A stretch of 64,000 nucleotides of DNA from DASVWZ01 sp963708575 (GTDB taxonomy: Bacteria; Acidobacteriota; Terriglobia; Terriglobales; Acidobacteriaceae). This document shows positions 1 through 8,944 of the stretch, in pieces. The notes under the pieces are model-generated. The model saw only the letters and a program-made list of their open reading frames with translations. It was not told the DNA's origin and did not search any database. The first letter of the stretch is position 1; the number at the start of each line of letters is the position of its first letter. Position numbers and translations under genes: made by a program. The stretch covers positions 992,001 to 1,056,000 of the forward strand of contig CAVPTB010000003.1 in NCBI GenBank assembly GCA_963708575.1, written 5' to 3'.

Positions 1-551
1 TTTCCGGCAAGGCGAATGGTGTGGGTGCGCAACTCGATTCCGCCATCGACGAAGTGCGAGTGGTACTGCGTTCCCGCCGCCACGACGCTCCCGGCCAGCC
101 GGATAGTTTTGCCTCGGAAACCAATCAGAGTTTCCTCAGCATCTGGTCGAATTTGAGCGGGACGTTTTTCATTGTGATGGTGGCCATCGCTGCGATTTCG
201 CTCGTTGTAGGGGGTATCGTCATCATGAATATCATGCTGGTCTCGGTCATCGAACGTACCCGGGAGATCGGCATTCGCAAGGCGATGGGTGCCCGCAGCG
301 GCGATGTTTTGATGCAGTTTCTGATCGAGTCCTGCACCATGGCCGTGGTGGGAGGAATTCTCGGAGTTTTGTTCGGTATTACCTTCGCTAAGGGTATTAC
401 CGCGATAATCGGTATGCCTTCGGAGATCAAGCTTTGGGCAGTCGCTGCAGGGTTGCTGGTTTCAGGAGGCGTCGGAGTTTTCTTCGGAGTTTATCCGGCA
501 AGGCGCGCGGCAAGGTTGGACCCGATTGCCGCGTTGAGGTTTGAACTGTGA
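1..551 (+). CDS. MacB-type ABC transporter permease, C-terminal part (5' end outside window)
   Basis: The reading frame is open at the left edge, so only the last ~180 residues are visible. They hold the FtsX-type permease core: three membrane segments, the first containing GGIVIMNIMLVSV, then the cytoplasmic loop ERTREIGIRKAMGAR, and the family-typical C-terminal tail PARRAARLDPIAALRFEL. MacB permeases sit in the inner membrane and pair with an ATPase to drive export or mechanotransmission through the periplasm. The ATPase is presumably upstream, outside the window. A second permease of the same family follows 38 bases later, so the two probably form a heterodimer or arose by tandem duplication. 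Substrate cannot be inferred. Confidence 0.9.
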   Translation, partial: SGKANGVGAQLDSAIDEVRVVLRSRRHDAPGQPDSFASETNQSFLSIWSNLSGTFFIVMVAIAAISLVVGGIVIMNIMLVSVIERTREIGIRKAMGARSGDVLMQFLIESCTMAVVGGILGVLFGITFAKGITAIIGMPSEIKLWAVAAGLLVSGGVGVFFGVYPARRAARLDPIAALRFEL

Positions 552-589
552 GAATAACTTGTGAGTAATTTGCGGCTAATTCATTTTCC

Positions 590-1852
590 ATGCTGAAAAG
601 AGACGATTACGGCGAGATTGTCCGGATGGCGCTCGATACCATCCGCAGCAATAAGATGCGTTCGTCGCTGACCGTCTTGGGCATTGTGATCGGTGTCGCC
701 GTCGTCATCGGAATTTCCTCCGTGGTCCGCGGCCTGAACGATAACGTTAGCGACGTGATCAGCAGCCTTGGTTCAAACATCGTCTTCGCCTTTCACTTGG
801 AGCCGTTCAACTTCGGACGTCCTAGCGAAGAGATGCGGAAGCGCCGCGAACTTACGCTCGATGACGCGATTGCGATGAAAGATCTTCCCCACGTGAAGGC
901 TGTCACTCCCACGTTGCAATATATTCAGCAGGACTTTGGGGCTGGGACGTACGTGGTGAAATATAAGGATCGCCGTGCCAAGAACACGATTCTCGAAGGG
1001 GACATCGCAGGCGCGAAGGATGTTTATGACCTGCAACTCAGTTCTGGGCGCTGGTTCAGCGATGTTGACGACGAACATCATTCGCCAGTGATCATTTTAG
1101 GTTCAGATACCGCCGAAGAACTTTTCCCCACCGAAGACCCGTTGGGTAAGGAGATCAATATCGAAGGCCAGGCCTTCACCGTGATTGGCATCACGGCCCC
1201 CACCAAGAGTGTTTTTTCCGGCGGCAAGAATCCGAACGACAATATCGTATATTTCCCGCTCATGACTTTTCGCAAACTCCATCCTGAGTTGAAGCAGTAC
1301 TGGATCGGCGTTAAGGCCACCTCGCACGAGGATATGCCGAAAGCCATGGACGAAATGCGGGAGTTGCTGCGACGGCGTCGAAAAGTCGCGCCAGATAAGC
1401 CTGACAATTTCGCCATCTTTACCCAGGATTCTTTGTCGGATGTGTGGAACCAGGTCACCGGTGCAGTCTTCATCTTTATGTTTGCGGTTTCGAGCGTAGG
1501 GCTGATCGTTGGCGGCGTCGGCGTCATGAATATCATGCTGGTATCGGTAACCGAGCGTACGCGAGAAATCGGCGTGCGCAAGGCGATTGGTGCCCGCAAG
1601 CGCGATATCCTTCTGCAATTCACCCTGGAAGCCATAACGCTTACCGCGTTGGGCGGCGTTTTGGGCGTGCTTGTCGGCGCCATTATTACTTGGACGATCC
1701 CGCTGATTTGGGATTCGCTGCCCGCCCGCATGTCCATCTTCTGGGCGACTTTTGGATTTGGTGCTGCCGCGGTGGAAGGCTTGCTCTTCGGAATCTATCC
1801 TGCTTGGAAGGCCGCCAACCTCGACCCGATTGAATCTCTGCGCTATGAGTAG
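590..1852 (+). CDS. MacB-type ABC transporter permease, full length
   Basis: A complete 420-residue MacB/FtsX-family permease. There is a short cytoplasmic N-terminus with one membrane segment (about residues 20-45), then a periplasmic MacB_PCD domain (about 50-270). Three C-terminal membrane segments follow (about 290-412), with GGVGVMNIMLVSVTERTREI at the second-half core and the tail YPAWKAANLDPIESLRYE. It closely parallels the truncated permease just upstream, including the same MNIMLVSV and RTREIG blocks, so the pair are paralogues read as one operon. Function is membrane-side energy transduction for an ABC exporter or a periplasmic machine. Substrate is unknown. Confidence 0.92.
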   Translation: MLKRDDYGEIVRMALDTIRSNKMRSSLTVLGIVIGVAVVIGISSVVRGLNDNVSDVISSLGSNIVFAFHLEPFNFGRPSEEMRKRRELTLDDAIAMKDLPHVKAVTPTLQYIQQDFGAGTYVVKYKDRRAKNTILEGDIAGAKDVYDLQLSSGRWFSDVDDEHHSPVIILGSDTAEELFPTEDPLGKEINIEGQAFTVIGITAPTKSVFSGGKNPNDNIVYFPLMTFRKLHPELKQYWIGVKATSHEDMPKAMDEMRELLRRRRKVAPDKPDNFAIFTQDSLSDVWNQVTGAVFIFMFAVSSVGLIVGGVGVMNIMLVSVTERTREIGVRKAIGARKRDILLQFTLEAITLTALGGVLGVLVGAIITWTIPLIWDSLPARMSIFWATFGFGAAAVEGLLFGIYPAWKAANLDPIESLRYE

Positions 1853-1891
1853 AAGTCCGTCTATCGGCGTGCGGTATTCTCGTAGCCATCA

Positions 1892-3070
1892 ATGATAAGA
1901 GTCTTTGAGATACTGGCGCTGGCCGGGACGCTTTCGAGCCTCGCCTACTATGCCGTCTGTCTGTGGAGTGCTGCCGCCTTTCAACGAGGCAGAAAATCTA
2001 AACCAACAAGCGCAGCACAGCCCCCGGTTTTGCTGCTTAAACCGCTCAAGGGCACCGATCCGGGAATGTACGAGAGTCTTCGCAGTCACTGCCTGCAGGA
2101 TTACCCGCAATACGAAATCATTTTTGGGGTGAGCGATCCGGTCGATCCCGCGATCGAACTCGTCGAGCGATTGAAAAAAGAATTCCCTCAGCGACAGATT
2201 CGGCTCATCTTCTGCTCGGATAAACTTGGACCGAATATCAAAGTCAGCAATCTCGCGCAGATGCTAAAGCAAACACGCTACGACAATCTGATCGTCAATG
2301 ACAGCGACATTCGCGTCGAAACCGATTATTTGAGCCGGGTCCTTGCTCCGCTAGCCGATCCCAAAGTTGGGCTGGTGACCTGTCTTTATCGCGGCATCGC
2401 TAACCATACTGTCGGATCTCAGTTAGAGTCGCTAGGCATCAGCACAGACTTTGCCGCCGGAGTGCTGACCGCCCGCCAAATGGAGGGGATTCACTTTGGA
2501 CTGGGTTCCACCCTGGCCTTTCGTCGCAAAGAACTGCAAGCCATTGGCGGATTCGAATCCCTCGCCGATTATCTCGCGGATGATTACCAGCTTGGCAAAC
2601 GGATCGCAGGTTTAGGATTCACCATCGAATTATCAGACGTGCTGGTCGAGACTTTCCTTCCTGAATATTCGCTGAAGGAATTTATCGCGCATCAACTTCG
2701 GTGGGCCCGTACCGTTCGTGACAGTCGCTTTGCCGGATACATCGGTCTTGGGTTGACCTTCGGCATACCATGGGCATTGCTTACGTTGTTGTTCGCCCAT
2801 GGTGCGTTGTGGGCGTGGGGACTCCTCGGGTTGACACTCGCCATGCGGCTTTGGGTGGCACTGTACGTGGGCAGGTCCGTCCTCAAGGATACCCAGATCT
2901 CGCGCCTGATCCATCTCTTGCCGCTTAGAGATGTGCTCGCTCTATTCGTATGGATGGCCAGCTTCGCCGGTCACACCATCGATTGGAGAGGCGAAAGATT
3001 CAACTTGAAAAACGGCAAGCTCGAACCTGCAACTACCCTCGTGAATCCTAAACAGTCTGCTGAAGAATGA
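1892..3070 (+). CDS. hpnI: Ceramide-glucosyltransferase-like GT21, probable hopanoid glycosyltransferase HpnI
   Basis: A 392-residue membrane glycosyltransferase of family GT21. It has one N-terminal membrane segment (about 5-28), a cytoplasmic GT-A domain, and three C-terminal hydrophobic segments (about 283-305, 307-327, 345-365). Visible motifs are LLLKPLKGTDP (48-57), the metal-binding DSD near 137-139, LADDYQLG near 228-235, and the QLRW acceptor motif near 268-271, which is the D,D,D,(Q/R)xxRW signature of ceramide glucosyltransferases. In bacteria this family includes HpnI, which adds N-acetylglucosamine to bacteriohopanetetrol. No other hopanoid gene is in the window, so the lipid acceptor is inferred from family only. 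It ends 11 bases from a convergent sugar transferase. Confidence 0.75.
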   Translation: MIRVFEILALAGTLSSLAYYAVCLWSAAAFQRGRKSKPTSAAQPPVLLLKPLKGTDPGMYESLRSHCLQDYPQYEIIFGVSDPVDPAIELVERLKKEFPQRQIRLIFCSDKLGPNIKVSNLAQMLKQTRYDNLIVNDSDIRVETDYLSRVLAPLADPKVGLVTCLYRGIANHTVGSQLESLGISTDFAAGVLTARQMEGIHFGLGSTLAFRRKELQAIGGFESLADYLADDYQLGKRIAGLGFTIELSDVLVETFLPEYSLKEFIAHQLRWARTVRDSRFAGYIGLGLTFGIPWALLTLLFAHGALWAWGLLGLTLAMRLWVALYVGRSVLKDTQISRLIHLLPLRDVLALFVWMASFAGHTIDWRGERFNLKNGKLEPATTLVNPKQSAEE

Positions 3071-3081
3071 TGGAGACATTG

Positions 3082-4941
3082 CTAGTCCACCGGCCGGTTC
3101 GTAAATATCGATTTCCCTCCGCTCTTAGCGACGACATATCGAGTTGCCCCATGAAGCGCTTTCGGATCTTCCTGGTCAGTCCAGAAGAAAACCCGCTGAG
3201 GTCCTGACCACAGTCCGTCGAATGAACTCTCGGTCTCCCATATTCGCGGAGCGTCCGGGAATTGCGCTCCATACCACATGTTTCCCGTCGGACGGTGTAG
3301 GCTGCGCAATGGAATGCCTGTATAGAAGTTCAGGCTGGAAGCGTTTTCGTAGAGTCCGTCAGCCACCACGATGTCTCCAGGGTGCCATCGCTCCTGCAGC
3401 GCCAAGGCCAATCTCTGTGAAGACAAAATCGGGGAGAAAGTCACAAATGCAGAGTGCACGCAGAATAAAACGACCACCATCATCGAAACCAGAGCCAGGT
3501 TTCCCCCAGCCGTATACCCTCGCCGGCGAAACATCCAGTTAAACCCTGTTCCCAACAGGAACGCGATCGCAAATCCCGCGAGCGGTTCCTGGAAAGCTCC
3601 CATCGCCTGTGGAGTCAAGTCGAGAAAGTGACCGAACGACATTGCATAGTCCTGCGGATTTTTCTTCAGCAGTTCTGCCAGGTCGCTACCCGGGGGAGGC
3701 GTCGTCGACTGTAACAAGATGACGATGCCAACGGCGAAGATAGCCACTCCCACCACCAGCAAGGCAACCGAAGAAATTCGTCCCGCCCGCCGCAACTTGC
3801 TGTCGCTCGCCGATTCCGCTTCTCGGGCTAACCAGCCACCGACCAGCAGGGCCAGCCCCGGGATCGCCGGGATGGTGTAGTACTCCTGCCGTGTCGAAAA
3901 ACTGAAAAACAGAAGAATCACTCCCGCCCACAACAAGAACAGCAGATTCGCCCGCTGGCGCCGGTCCAGTTTCGATCGCCATTGTCTCCAACGCAAAGGA
4001 ATCTCTAGCAAAGCTTGGGGTAGAAATGCGACCCACGGTACCAGCCAGACCAGCATCAGACCCCAGAAAACCAGGAAGGGAACCGTGTCGTAGTCCCGTG
4101 GCATACGCTTGTTCAGATAACGCAAGAAGTGCTCATTGACAAAGTAGAACCAAAGAAATCCGCGTACTTGTCCCTGTGCCGGATTGCGTACGGCGGCCAA
4201 AATATGCCATGGCGCTGCCACAAGGATAAAGATCGCCGTAGAGAAAATTGGCTTGAGTCGAAGCAAGTGCTTCAGGTTTCCCGTCAGGATCAGAAATATC
4301 CCGATGATCGCAATCGGAAACACCACACCGATCAGTCCTTTGGTCAGCACGTTCAAGGCGCAGCAACCCGCCAGGCCGCCGCAGGTCCACCAGGAGGGAC
4401 GATCTTCCCCGAGAGATTGAAGGAAGAATAGAAAGCTGAGCGTGAGCCAAAGTCCGACTAACGTATCGGGAATCAGAAACCGAGTAAACAGATAAGGTCC
4501 GAGAGACGTGCCCAAAACTAGGGCCGCCAGCAATCCTCCGCGTTCCCCGTAACTGTAAGAACCGAGCCGATAGATCGCGAACAATAGTCCCAGGATCCCC
4601 AACATCAAGGGCAGGCGAGTACTCCAGTCGTGAATCCCGAAAACCTGGTAGCTCGCAGCCACGCCCCAATACATCAAGGGCGCCTTCTCCAAATACCTCA
4701 CCCCATCATTAATCCGTAAAGTGACCCAGTCATGGTTCAGCACCATTTCGCGAGCCGCCTCGGCGTGAACGGTATCTGCATCGTCGAGTAGGGCAGGTGT
4801 GAACATCCCCGCTAGATAGGTTACTAACCAGAGCAGAGTGATGATTAAAAGGGAGCTGATGCGGACTCGCGGTCGCGGAAAAGTAGATTGCGATAAAGAT
4901 TCAGCGGCAGACCTGCTTGGAGTGGCGGCGCGAAGTGTCAT
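3082..4941 (-). CDS. ArnT/PMT-like GT-C glycosyltransferase (family 39)
   Basis: A 619-residue polytopic inner-membrane protein with about a dozen hydrophobic segments. It carries the GT-C catalytic acidic motif DDADTVHAEAAREM in the first periplasmic loop (about residues 53-66), followed by YLEKAPLMYW, both typical of the ArnT/dolichyl-phosphate-mannose family. Such enzymes move a sugar from a polyprenyl-phosphate carrier to lipid or protein on the periplasmic side. The C-terminal ~150 residues form a soluble periplasmic domain. It is convergent with the HpnI-like gene, and the response-regulator gene starts 38 bases upstream on the same strand. The acceptor is unknown. Confidence 0.82.
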   Translation of the reverse strand: MTLRAATPSRSAAESLSQSTFPRPRVRISSLLIITLLWLVTYLAGMFTPALLDDADTVHAEAAREMVLNHDWVTLRINDGVRYLEKAPLMYWGVAASYQVFGIHDWSTRLPLMLGILGLLFAIYRLGSYSYGERGGLLAALVLGTSLGPYLFTRFLIPDTLVGLWLTLSFLFFLQSLGEDRPSWWTCGGLAGCCALNVLTKGLIGVVFPIAIIGIFLILTGNLKHLLRLKPIFSTAIFILVAAPWHILAAVRNPAQGQVRGFLWFYFVNEHFLRYLNKRMPRDYDTVPFLVFWGLMLVWLVPWVAFLPQALLEIPLRWRQWRSKLDRRQRANLLFLLWAGVILLFFSFSTRQEYYTIPAIPGLALLVGGWLAREAESASDSKLRRAGRISSVALLVVGVAIFAVGIVILLQSTTPPPGSDLAELLKKNPQDYAMSFGHFLDLTPQAMGAFQEPLAGFAIAFLLGTGFNWMFRRRGYTAGGNLALVSMMVVVLFCVHSAFVTFSPILSSQRLALALQERWHPGDIVVADGLYENASSLNFYTGIPLRSLHRPTGNMWYGAQFPDAPRIWETESSFDGLWSGPQRVFFWTDQEDPKALHGATRYVVAKSGGKSIFTNRPVD

Positions 4942-4979
4942 GCATGTTCCGAAGCCTCAATTATAAGGGACTTGAGGCT

Positions 4980-5399
4980 TCAGATAGTCTTGACCTCTTC
5001 CGCTGCTCCTATCACGTCACGAATTTTTCTTCCCAGTGCCCACAAGGAAAAGGGCTTTTGCAAGTATTGGTCTTTCACGTCAATCTTGCCATGTGCCATC
5101 ACGATGCTCTCTGCGTATCCGGACACATAAAGAACCCGCATATCCGGACGTTCGCTCCCCAGTTGCTCCGCCAGTTGCGCGCCACCCATCTTGGGCATGA
5201 CAACATCGGTGATCATCAGATGAATTGTTCCGGTATGTTCTCGCGACAGGCGCAGCGCTTCTTCACCATCCGCCGCTTCCAGCACCGTGTAACCATGCCG
5301 GCTCAAGAATTCCCGTTCGGACTGGCGCACCGGAGCCTCGTCTTCGACCAAAAGGAGAGTTTCGGACCCGCCTGAGAAATCGCTGGTCTTTATTGTCAT
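4980..5399 (-). CDS. Single-domain response regulator (CheY-like receiver)
   Basis: A 139-residue stand-alone receiver domain with no output domain. The acidic pocket is VEDE (E19, D20), the phosphoacceptor is D65 in ITDVVMPKMGG, and the switch residues are S93 in YVSGYAE and K115 in LQKPFS. Its start codon overlaps the stop of the upstream kinase gene by four bases (ATGA), so the two are translationally coupled and almost certainly a cognate pair. A receiver placed after a PAS kinase in this way usually acts in a phosphorelay or by binding a partner protein rather than DNA. Confidence 0.9.
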   Translation of the reverse strand: MTIKTSDFSGGSETLLLVEDEAPVRQSEREFLSRHGYTVLEAADGEEALRLSREHTGTIHLMITDVVMPKMGGAQLAEQLGSERPDMRVLYVSGYAESIVMAHGKIDVKDQYLQKPFSLWALGRKIRDVIGAAEEVKTI

Positions 5400-6943
5400 A
5401 GTCCGCGCGATTTTGGCTTTTCCGGGCTCGCCAGGGGCAAATAAATTTTAAATGTGGTTCCCAGTCCAGGTTCGCTGTACACCCAAATATATCCGCCGCT
5501 CTGCTTCACTATGCCGTACACCGTGGCCAGCCCGAGCCCCGTGCCTTTCCCGGTATCCTTTGTGGTGTAGAAGGGCTCGAAGATGTGAGCTAGATGTTCC
5601 GGAGCAATGCCCTGTCCGGAATCCGTGACGGCGAGTAAGACGTAGTCTCCTTTGGGGACGATTGCCCGTCTCTGCAAGTATGCGTCATCCACCACCACGT
5701 TCGCGGTCTCGATGGTCAGCTTGCCACCCGATGGCATAGCGTCTCGGGCGTTCGCCGCCAGATTCAAGAGCACCTGTTCGATCTGCACGGGGTCTGCTTT
5801 CACCCTGCCAAGATTTTTCGCGGGAATGAACTTCAGCTGAATATCCTCGCCGATGAGTCTGGGCAGCATACGGGTGATGTCCTTGAGAGACGCGTTGAGG
5901 TCGAGCACTTGCAGCGACAGCATTTGCTTCTTGCCAAATGCCAGCAGTTGCCGGGTAAGGTCGGCGGCCCGGCGGGATGCATTGAGTATCTCGGTAACAT
6001 TGCCTCGCAAGGGATGTCCGTCTCCCAGCGCATCGAGAGTCAGCTCGGCGTAGGCGCTAATCACCATGAGGAGATTATTGAAGTCGTGGGCCACTCCGCC
6101 CGCCAGGCGGCCAATCGCATCCATCTTCTGGGCTTGCTGCAGTTCTACCTCAAGCTTGCGCCGGTCTGTGATGTCCTTTGCAGTCGAAATGAAATGCGTG
6201 ATCTTACCCTGTTCGTTTAATAGCGGCGTCAAGGCTTTCTCAACGATTAAAGGCTCTCCGTTCTTCTTGCGGTTGATGATGACCCCGCGAAACACATTTC
6301 CGGAAAGCACCGTGTCCCACATTTCCTCATACAGTTCTCCGGGTTGCTGGTCGGACTTCAAAATACCAAGCGTCTGTCCGACGACTTCTTTGCGGGTGTA
6401 ACCGGTGATGCTTTCAAAGGCCGGATTCACGTACTCGATGACTCCCGCCGGATCTGTGATCATGACCAGATCGGGCGACTGCTCCACCACTCTTCTGAGC
6501 TTCTCTATAAGGGCATGGGATTGATCTTTCTGTTTCCTTGCGCGGTAGGATTCTAAGACTCCCAGCAGCTCCAGAGCATGGCACGATCCGCCCGGATCGC
6601 AACCCCGTTCATAAGTGCACGCTTTCTTCTGAATCGCGGAGCGAACCGTTTCGTCGGTCAACGGCTGGCGTAAATATAAAATTGGAGTCGAAGGGTGATG
6701 CTTCTGAATTTCGGCAGTCCATCGCTGTTGCTCAGCCGCGTCAATATCCAGGTCCAACACCACCAGATCGTAATCCGCTGCAGTGAGGTGGTCCGTAGCT
6801 TCGGACGTCGATCGCGCATAGGTTACCTGGGGACGCCCACTCTGGCTCGCCAATAGTCGTCGCAGAATCTCATGGTCTCCCTCTTCCGACACTATTGCCA
6901 GCAATCGTACGTCTCTATTCTGTGCGGGAGTGGTCTTCTTCAT
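5396..6943 (-). CDS. Soluble sensor histidine kinase: receiver-like N-terminus, PAS, HisKA, HATPase
   Basis: The start at 6943 was chosen because GGAGG lies 7 bases upstream of its ATG and the protein aligns naturally from MKKTTPAQ. An in-frame extension to 7099 exists but looks non-coding. The product is ~515 residues with no membrane segment. A receiver-like domain (1-115, VVLDLDID near 61-68) lacks an obvious conserved lysine. PAS follows (about 145-265), then the phosphoacceptor histidine in GGVAHDFNNLL (about H286), then a HATPase with GQGIAPEHL and GKGTGLGLATVYGIVKQSGG. It is coupled by ATGA overlap to the receiver protein downstream. The HDFNN version of the H-box is typical of hybrid-type, non-transmembrane kinases. 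The signal is unknown. Confidence 0.9.
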   Translation of the reverse strand: MKKTTPAQNRDVRLLAIVSEEGDHEILRRLLASQSGRPQVTYARSTSEATDHLTAADYDLVVLDLDIDAAEQQRWTAEIQKHHPSTPILYLRQPLTDETVRSAIQKKACTYERGCDPGGSCHALELLGVLESYRARKQKDQSHALIEKLRRVVEQSPDLVMITDPAGVIEYVNPAFESITGYTRKEVVGQTLGILKSDQQPGELYEEMWDTVLSGNVFRGVIINRKKNGEPLIVEKALTPLLNEQGKITHFISTAKDITDRRKLEVELQQAQKMDAIGRLAGGVAHDFNNLLMVISAYAELTLDALGDGHPLRGNVTEILNASRRAADLTRQLLAFGKKQMLSLQVLDLNASLKDITRMLPRLIGEDIQLKFIPAKNLGRVKADPVQIEQVLLNLAANARDAMPSGGKLTIETANVVVDDAYLQRRAIVPKGDYVLLAVTDSGQGIAPEHLAHIFEPFYTTKDTGKGTGLGLATVYGIVKQSGGYIWVYSEPGLGTTFKIYLPLASPEKPKSRGL

Positions 6944-7354
6944 CGCATAGCCTCCGGCAATAGTTACATCGGAGAATGCGGCAGATGAGATTGCTGTGCG
7001 CGTCAGGATTTCCCACGGAAATGCGTAGGCGTTCCTCTTTCGGAACGAACAGAGATCGGAGGACGTCCTGATGTGTCGATTTAGGCGAATCGTGGCCAAT
7101 TCGTCTCTTTATTTTTGTGACAGGGGTGCTCACTAAACACCGCTGTCTCACTTGACAACCCTCTTTCTAGGGACTTGGGCGATGCTGATCTGCTGCCGTT
7201 CTAGAGTGTGATCTAGATCACAAAATCCTGTGATTAGGAACGCCGCCCGATTGAGAACCCGCAGCGTAACCTATGCCTTGTGGGTTCATAAAACGTTGTC
7301 CGAAGGCTGACGGCCGCGAGACAATTCCGATCGGCGAGGCCTGGAGCGAAACAA
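6944..7354. other. Divergent intergenic region, 411 bases
   Basis: No convincing gene. The region separates the kinase operon (leftward) from the TPR pair (rightward). It holds a perfect CRP/FNR-like palindrome (listed separately) and a TTGACA at 7152-7157 with no good -10 element 17 bases on. The open frames that cross it look non-coding. Confidence 0.6.
7207..7222. promoter_or_regulatory. CRP/FNR-family operator candidate, perfect palindrome
   Basis: The sequence TGTGATCTAGATCACA is a perfect 16-base palindrome and matches the CRP consensus TGTGA-N6-TCACA. A further TGTGA half-site lies at 7229-7233. It is 132 bases upstream of the first TPR gene and 263 from the kinase start. The core GTGAT-N4-ATCAC recurs at 15824 and, with one mismatch, at 35861. 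The binding protein is not encoded in this window. Confidence 0.6.
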
Positions 7355-8023
7355 ATGACGACTGAAAACGCTGGTTCGCCATCATCTGGATCAGGCTGGA
7401 CCTCACTACAGGTCTACCTCATGGCGACGCTTTGCCTTGTACTCGGGGCAGCCCTGGGATATTTGTTTCGAGGCTCGGCCAGCCAGTCGCCAGCACCCGT
7501 GGCGCAAGCGGCTAACGTGCAGACTTCACCTCCACCCACTGCCCAGAAGATGCCCTCCCTCGACGACATGAAGCGTATGGCTGACAAGAAGGTGGAGCCG
7601 CTTCTTGTTCAACTAAAGAACGACCCTAAGAATACCGACCTGTTGAAGCAGGTCGCCAAGATCTATGCCTCGACTCACCAATTCAGTGAGGCAGCGTCTT
7701 ATTACAAACAGATCGTAGCTCTCGCGCCGAAGGATCTATCCGCCCGTACAGACTTGGCCTCATGTCTTTATTACAGTGGGGACGTGGACGGCGCTATCAG
7801 CCAGATCCAGGAATCGCTAAAGGTCGATCCCAAGGACGCCAACTCTCTCTTTAATCTCGGATTGATCCGCTTGAACGGCAAGAACGATAACCAGGGAGCC
7901 CTCGCCGCATGGCGGCAATTGCTCAAATCAAACCCCCAGTTGCAGGGTGAAAAGAAGGCTGAAGTCGAGAAGCTGATTGCCGACGCCAGCCACCAGACTC
8001 TGCCGGCCAACAACGCCCAATGA
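7355..8023 (+). CDS. Membrane-anchored TPR protein (CcmH/NrfG-like architecture), copy 1
   Basis: A 222-residue protein: short N-terminus, one membrane anchor (about 19-43, LMATLCLVLGAALGYLF), a Pro/Ala-rich linker, then three to four tetratricopeptide repeats (about 85-205). This is the architecture of the TPR half of CcmH/CcmI/NrfG, which presents apocytochrome c to the haem lyase, though TPR anchors also serve many other assemblies. The next gene is a paralogue overlapping by four bases. Proximity to the ccs operon and the multiheme cluster, plus a shared CRP-like motif, makes a periplasmic cytochrome-assembly role reasonable but unproven. Confidence 0.75.
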   Translation: MTTENAGSPSSGSGWTSLQVYLMATLCLVLGAALGYLFRGSASQSPAPVAQAANVQTSPPPTAQKMPSLDDMKRMADKKVEPLLVQLKNDPKNTDLLKQVAKIYASTHQFSEAASYYKQIVALAPKDLSARTDLASCLYYSGDVDGAISQIQESLKVDPKDANSLFNLGLIRLNGKNDNQGALAAWRQLLKSNPQLQGEKKAEVEKLIADASHQTLPANNAQ

Positions 8024-8034
8024 GAGAAGTGAAG

Positions 8035-8709
8035 ATGACTGATACCAAAAACAATTCGACAACCGCGCAATGGACCACAATGCAAGCTTATGTGCTGGCC
8101 GTAGTTTGTTTGCTTGTCGGAATCGCCGGGGGGTGGCTGTTTCGGGGTTCACAATCCCCTGCGCAGCCGGCAACCGCCGAAGCCGCCAGCACCACCGCGC
8201 CTTCCCCGAATTCTTTGGACGCGCAACCGACGCCGGACCAACTGAAGAAGATGGCAGATGTCCAAGCGGCGCCGCTGCTGGAGAAGTTAAAGTCCGACGC
8301 CGGCAATGCCGATCTGCTTGCCAGCATTGGCAATATTTACTACGACGCGCAGCAATATCCTGTCGCTATCAATTACTACGAACAAGCTCTCAAACTGAAA
8401 GCCGACAACGCCGGCGTCCGCACCGACATGGCAACCGCCTACTGGTATACAGGAAACGCCGACACCGCCATTGCCGAGTTCAATAAAGCCCTGTCGTATG
8501 AACCCAACAAAGCCAACGCGTTGTTCAATCTGGGAGTCGTCGAATGGCAGGGCAAAATGGACGTTGCCAAGGCCGTGGCGACGTGGCAGAAGCTGTTACA
8601 GACCAATCCCAATTACGAAGCTAAAGACAAAGTAGAGCAACTGATCGCCCAGGCGCAAAAACACTCCAATCTGAAGCCTGGGAGCAAGGCTAAAGCCCTT
8701 CCTGAGTAA
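8035..8709 (+). CDS. Membrane-anchored TPR protein, copy 2 (tandem paralogue)
   Basis: A ~224-residue paralogue of the preceding gene with the same order: a W-T-x-M-Q-A-Y-V-L block, a membrane anchor (AVVCLLVGIAGGWLFRG), a Pro/Ala/Ser linker and three to four TPRs. Two starts are possible. The ATG at 8020 overlaps the upstream stop (ATGA). The ATG at 8035 gives the same spacing to the conserved Trp as in copy 1 and is used here. The two proteins share the linker-proximal motif MADxxxxPLLxxLK, so they are a recent tandem duplication and probably work as a pair. A hairpin terminator follows at 8719. Confidence 0.75.
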   Translation: MTDTKNNSTTAQWTTMQAYVLAVVCLLVGIAGGWLFRGSQSPAQPATAEAASTTAPSPNSLDAQPTPDQLKKMADVQAAPLLEKLKSDAGNADLLASIGNIYYDAQQYPVAINYYEQALKLKADNAGVRTDMATAYWYTGNADTAIAEFNKALSYEPNKANALFNLGVVEWQGKMDVAKAVATWQKLLQTNPNYEAKDKVEQLIAQAQKHSNLKPGSKAKALPE

Positions 8710-8718
8710 CCCCGGCAC

Positions 8719-8743
8719 GAGGGGCCGTCTCAGACGGCCTCTC
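8719..8743 (+). terminator. Hairpin terminator after the TPR pair
   Basis: GGCCGTCT and AGACGGCC pair around a single-base centre (effective loop CTCAG), with GAG/CTC extending the stem. A weak T-rich run (atctttcctg) follows. It starts 10 bases after the stop of the second TPR gene. Confidence 0.6.
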
Positions 8744-8944
8744 ATCTTTCCTGCTGGCTAGCGATGTGACGACATTCGTTGTGCCAAACTTTCCGACCGA
8801 GACCGCCTGAGATGTCCTTCCTGTTTCGATTCAAGCAACATTGCGAGCTTCCAATGTCATCAGAGCGTCTGCTCATGACGAAGGTAATGATTGCCCGCAC
8901 TTATAGCTGACCCCTTTCGAACGGGGTGTCGATTGGTCATATCA

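Noticed and set aside
1078..1737. Leftward 219-codon frame inside the MacB permease
   Set aside because: Antisense shadow of a well-supported permease; composition is not protein-like.
7152..7180. TTGACA as a promoter for the TPR genes
   Set aside because: The expected -10 position reads TTGGGC, which is not acceptable.
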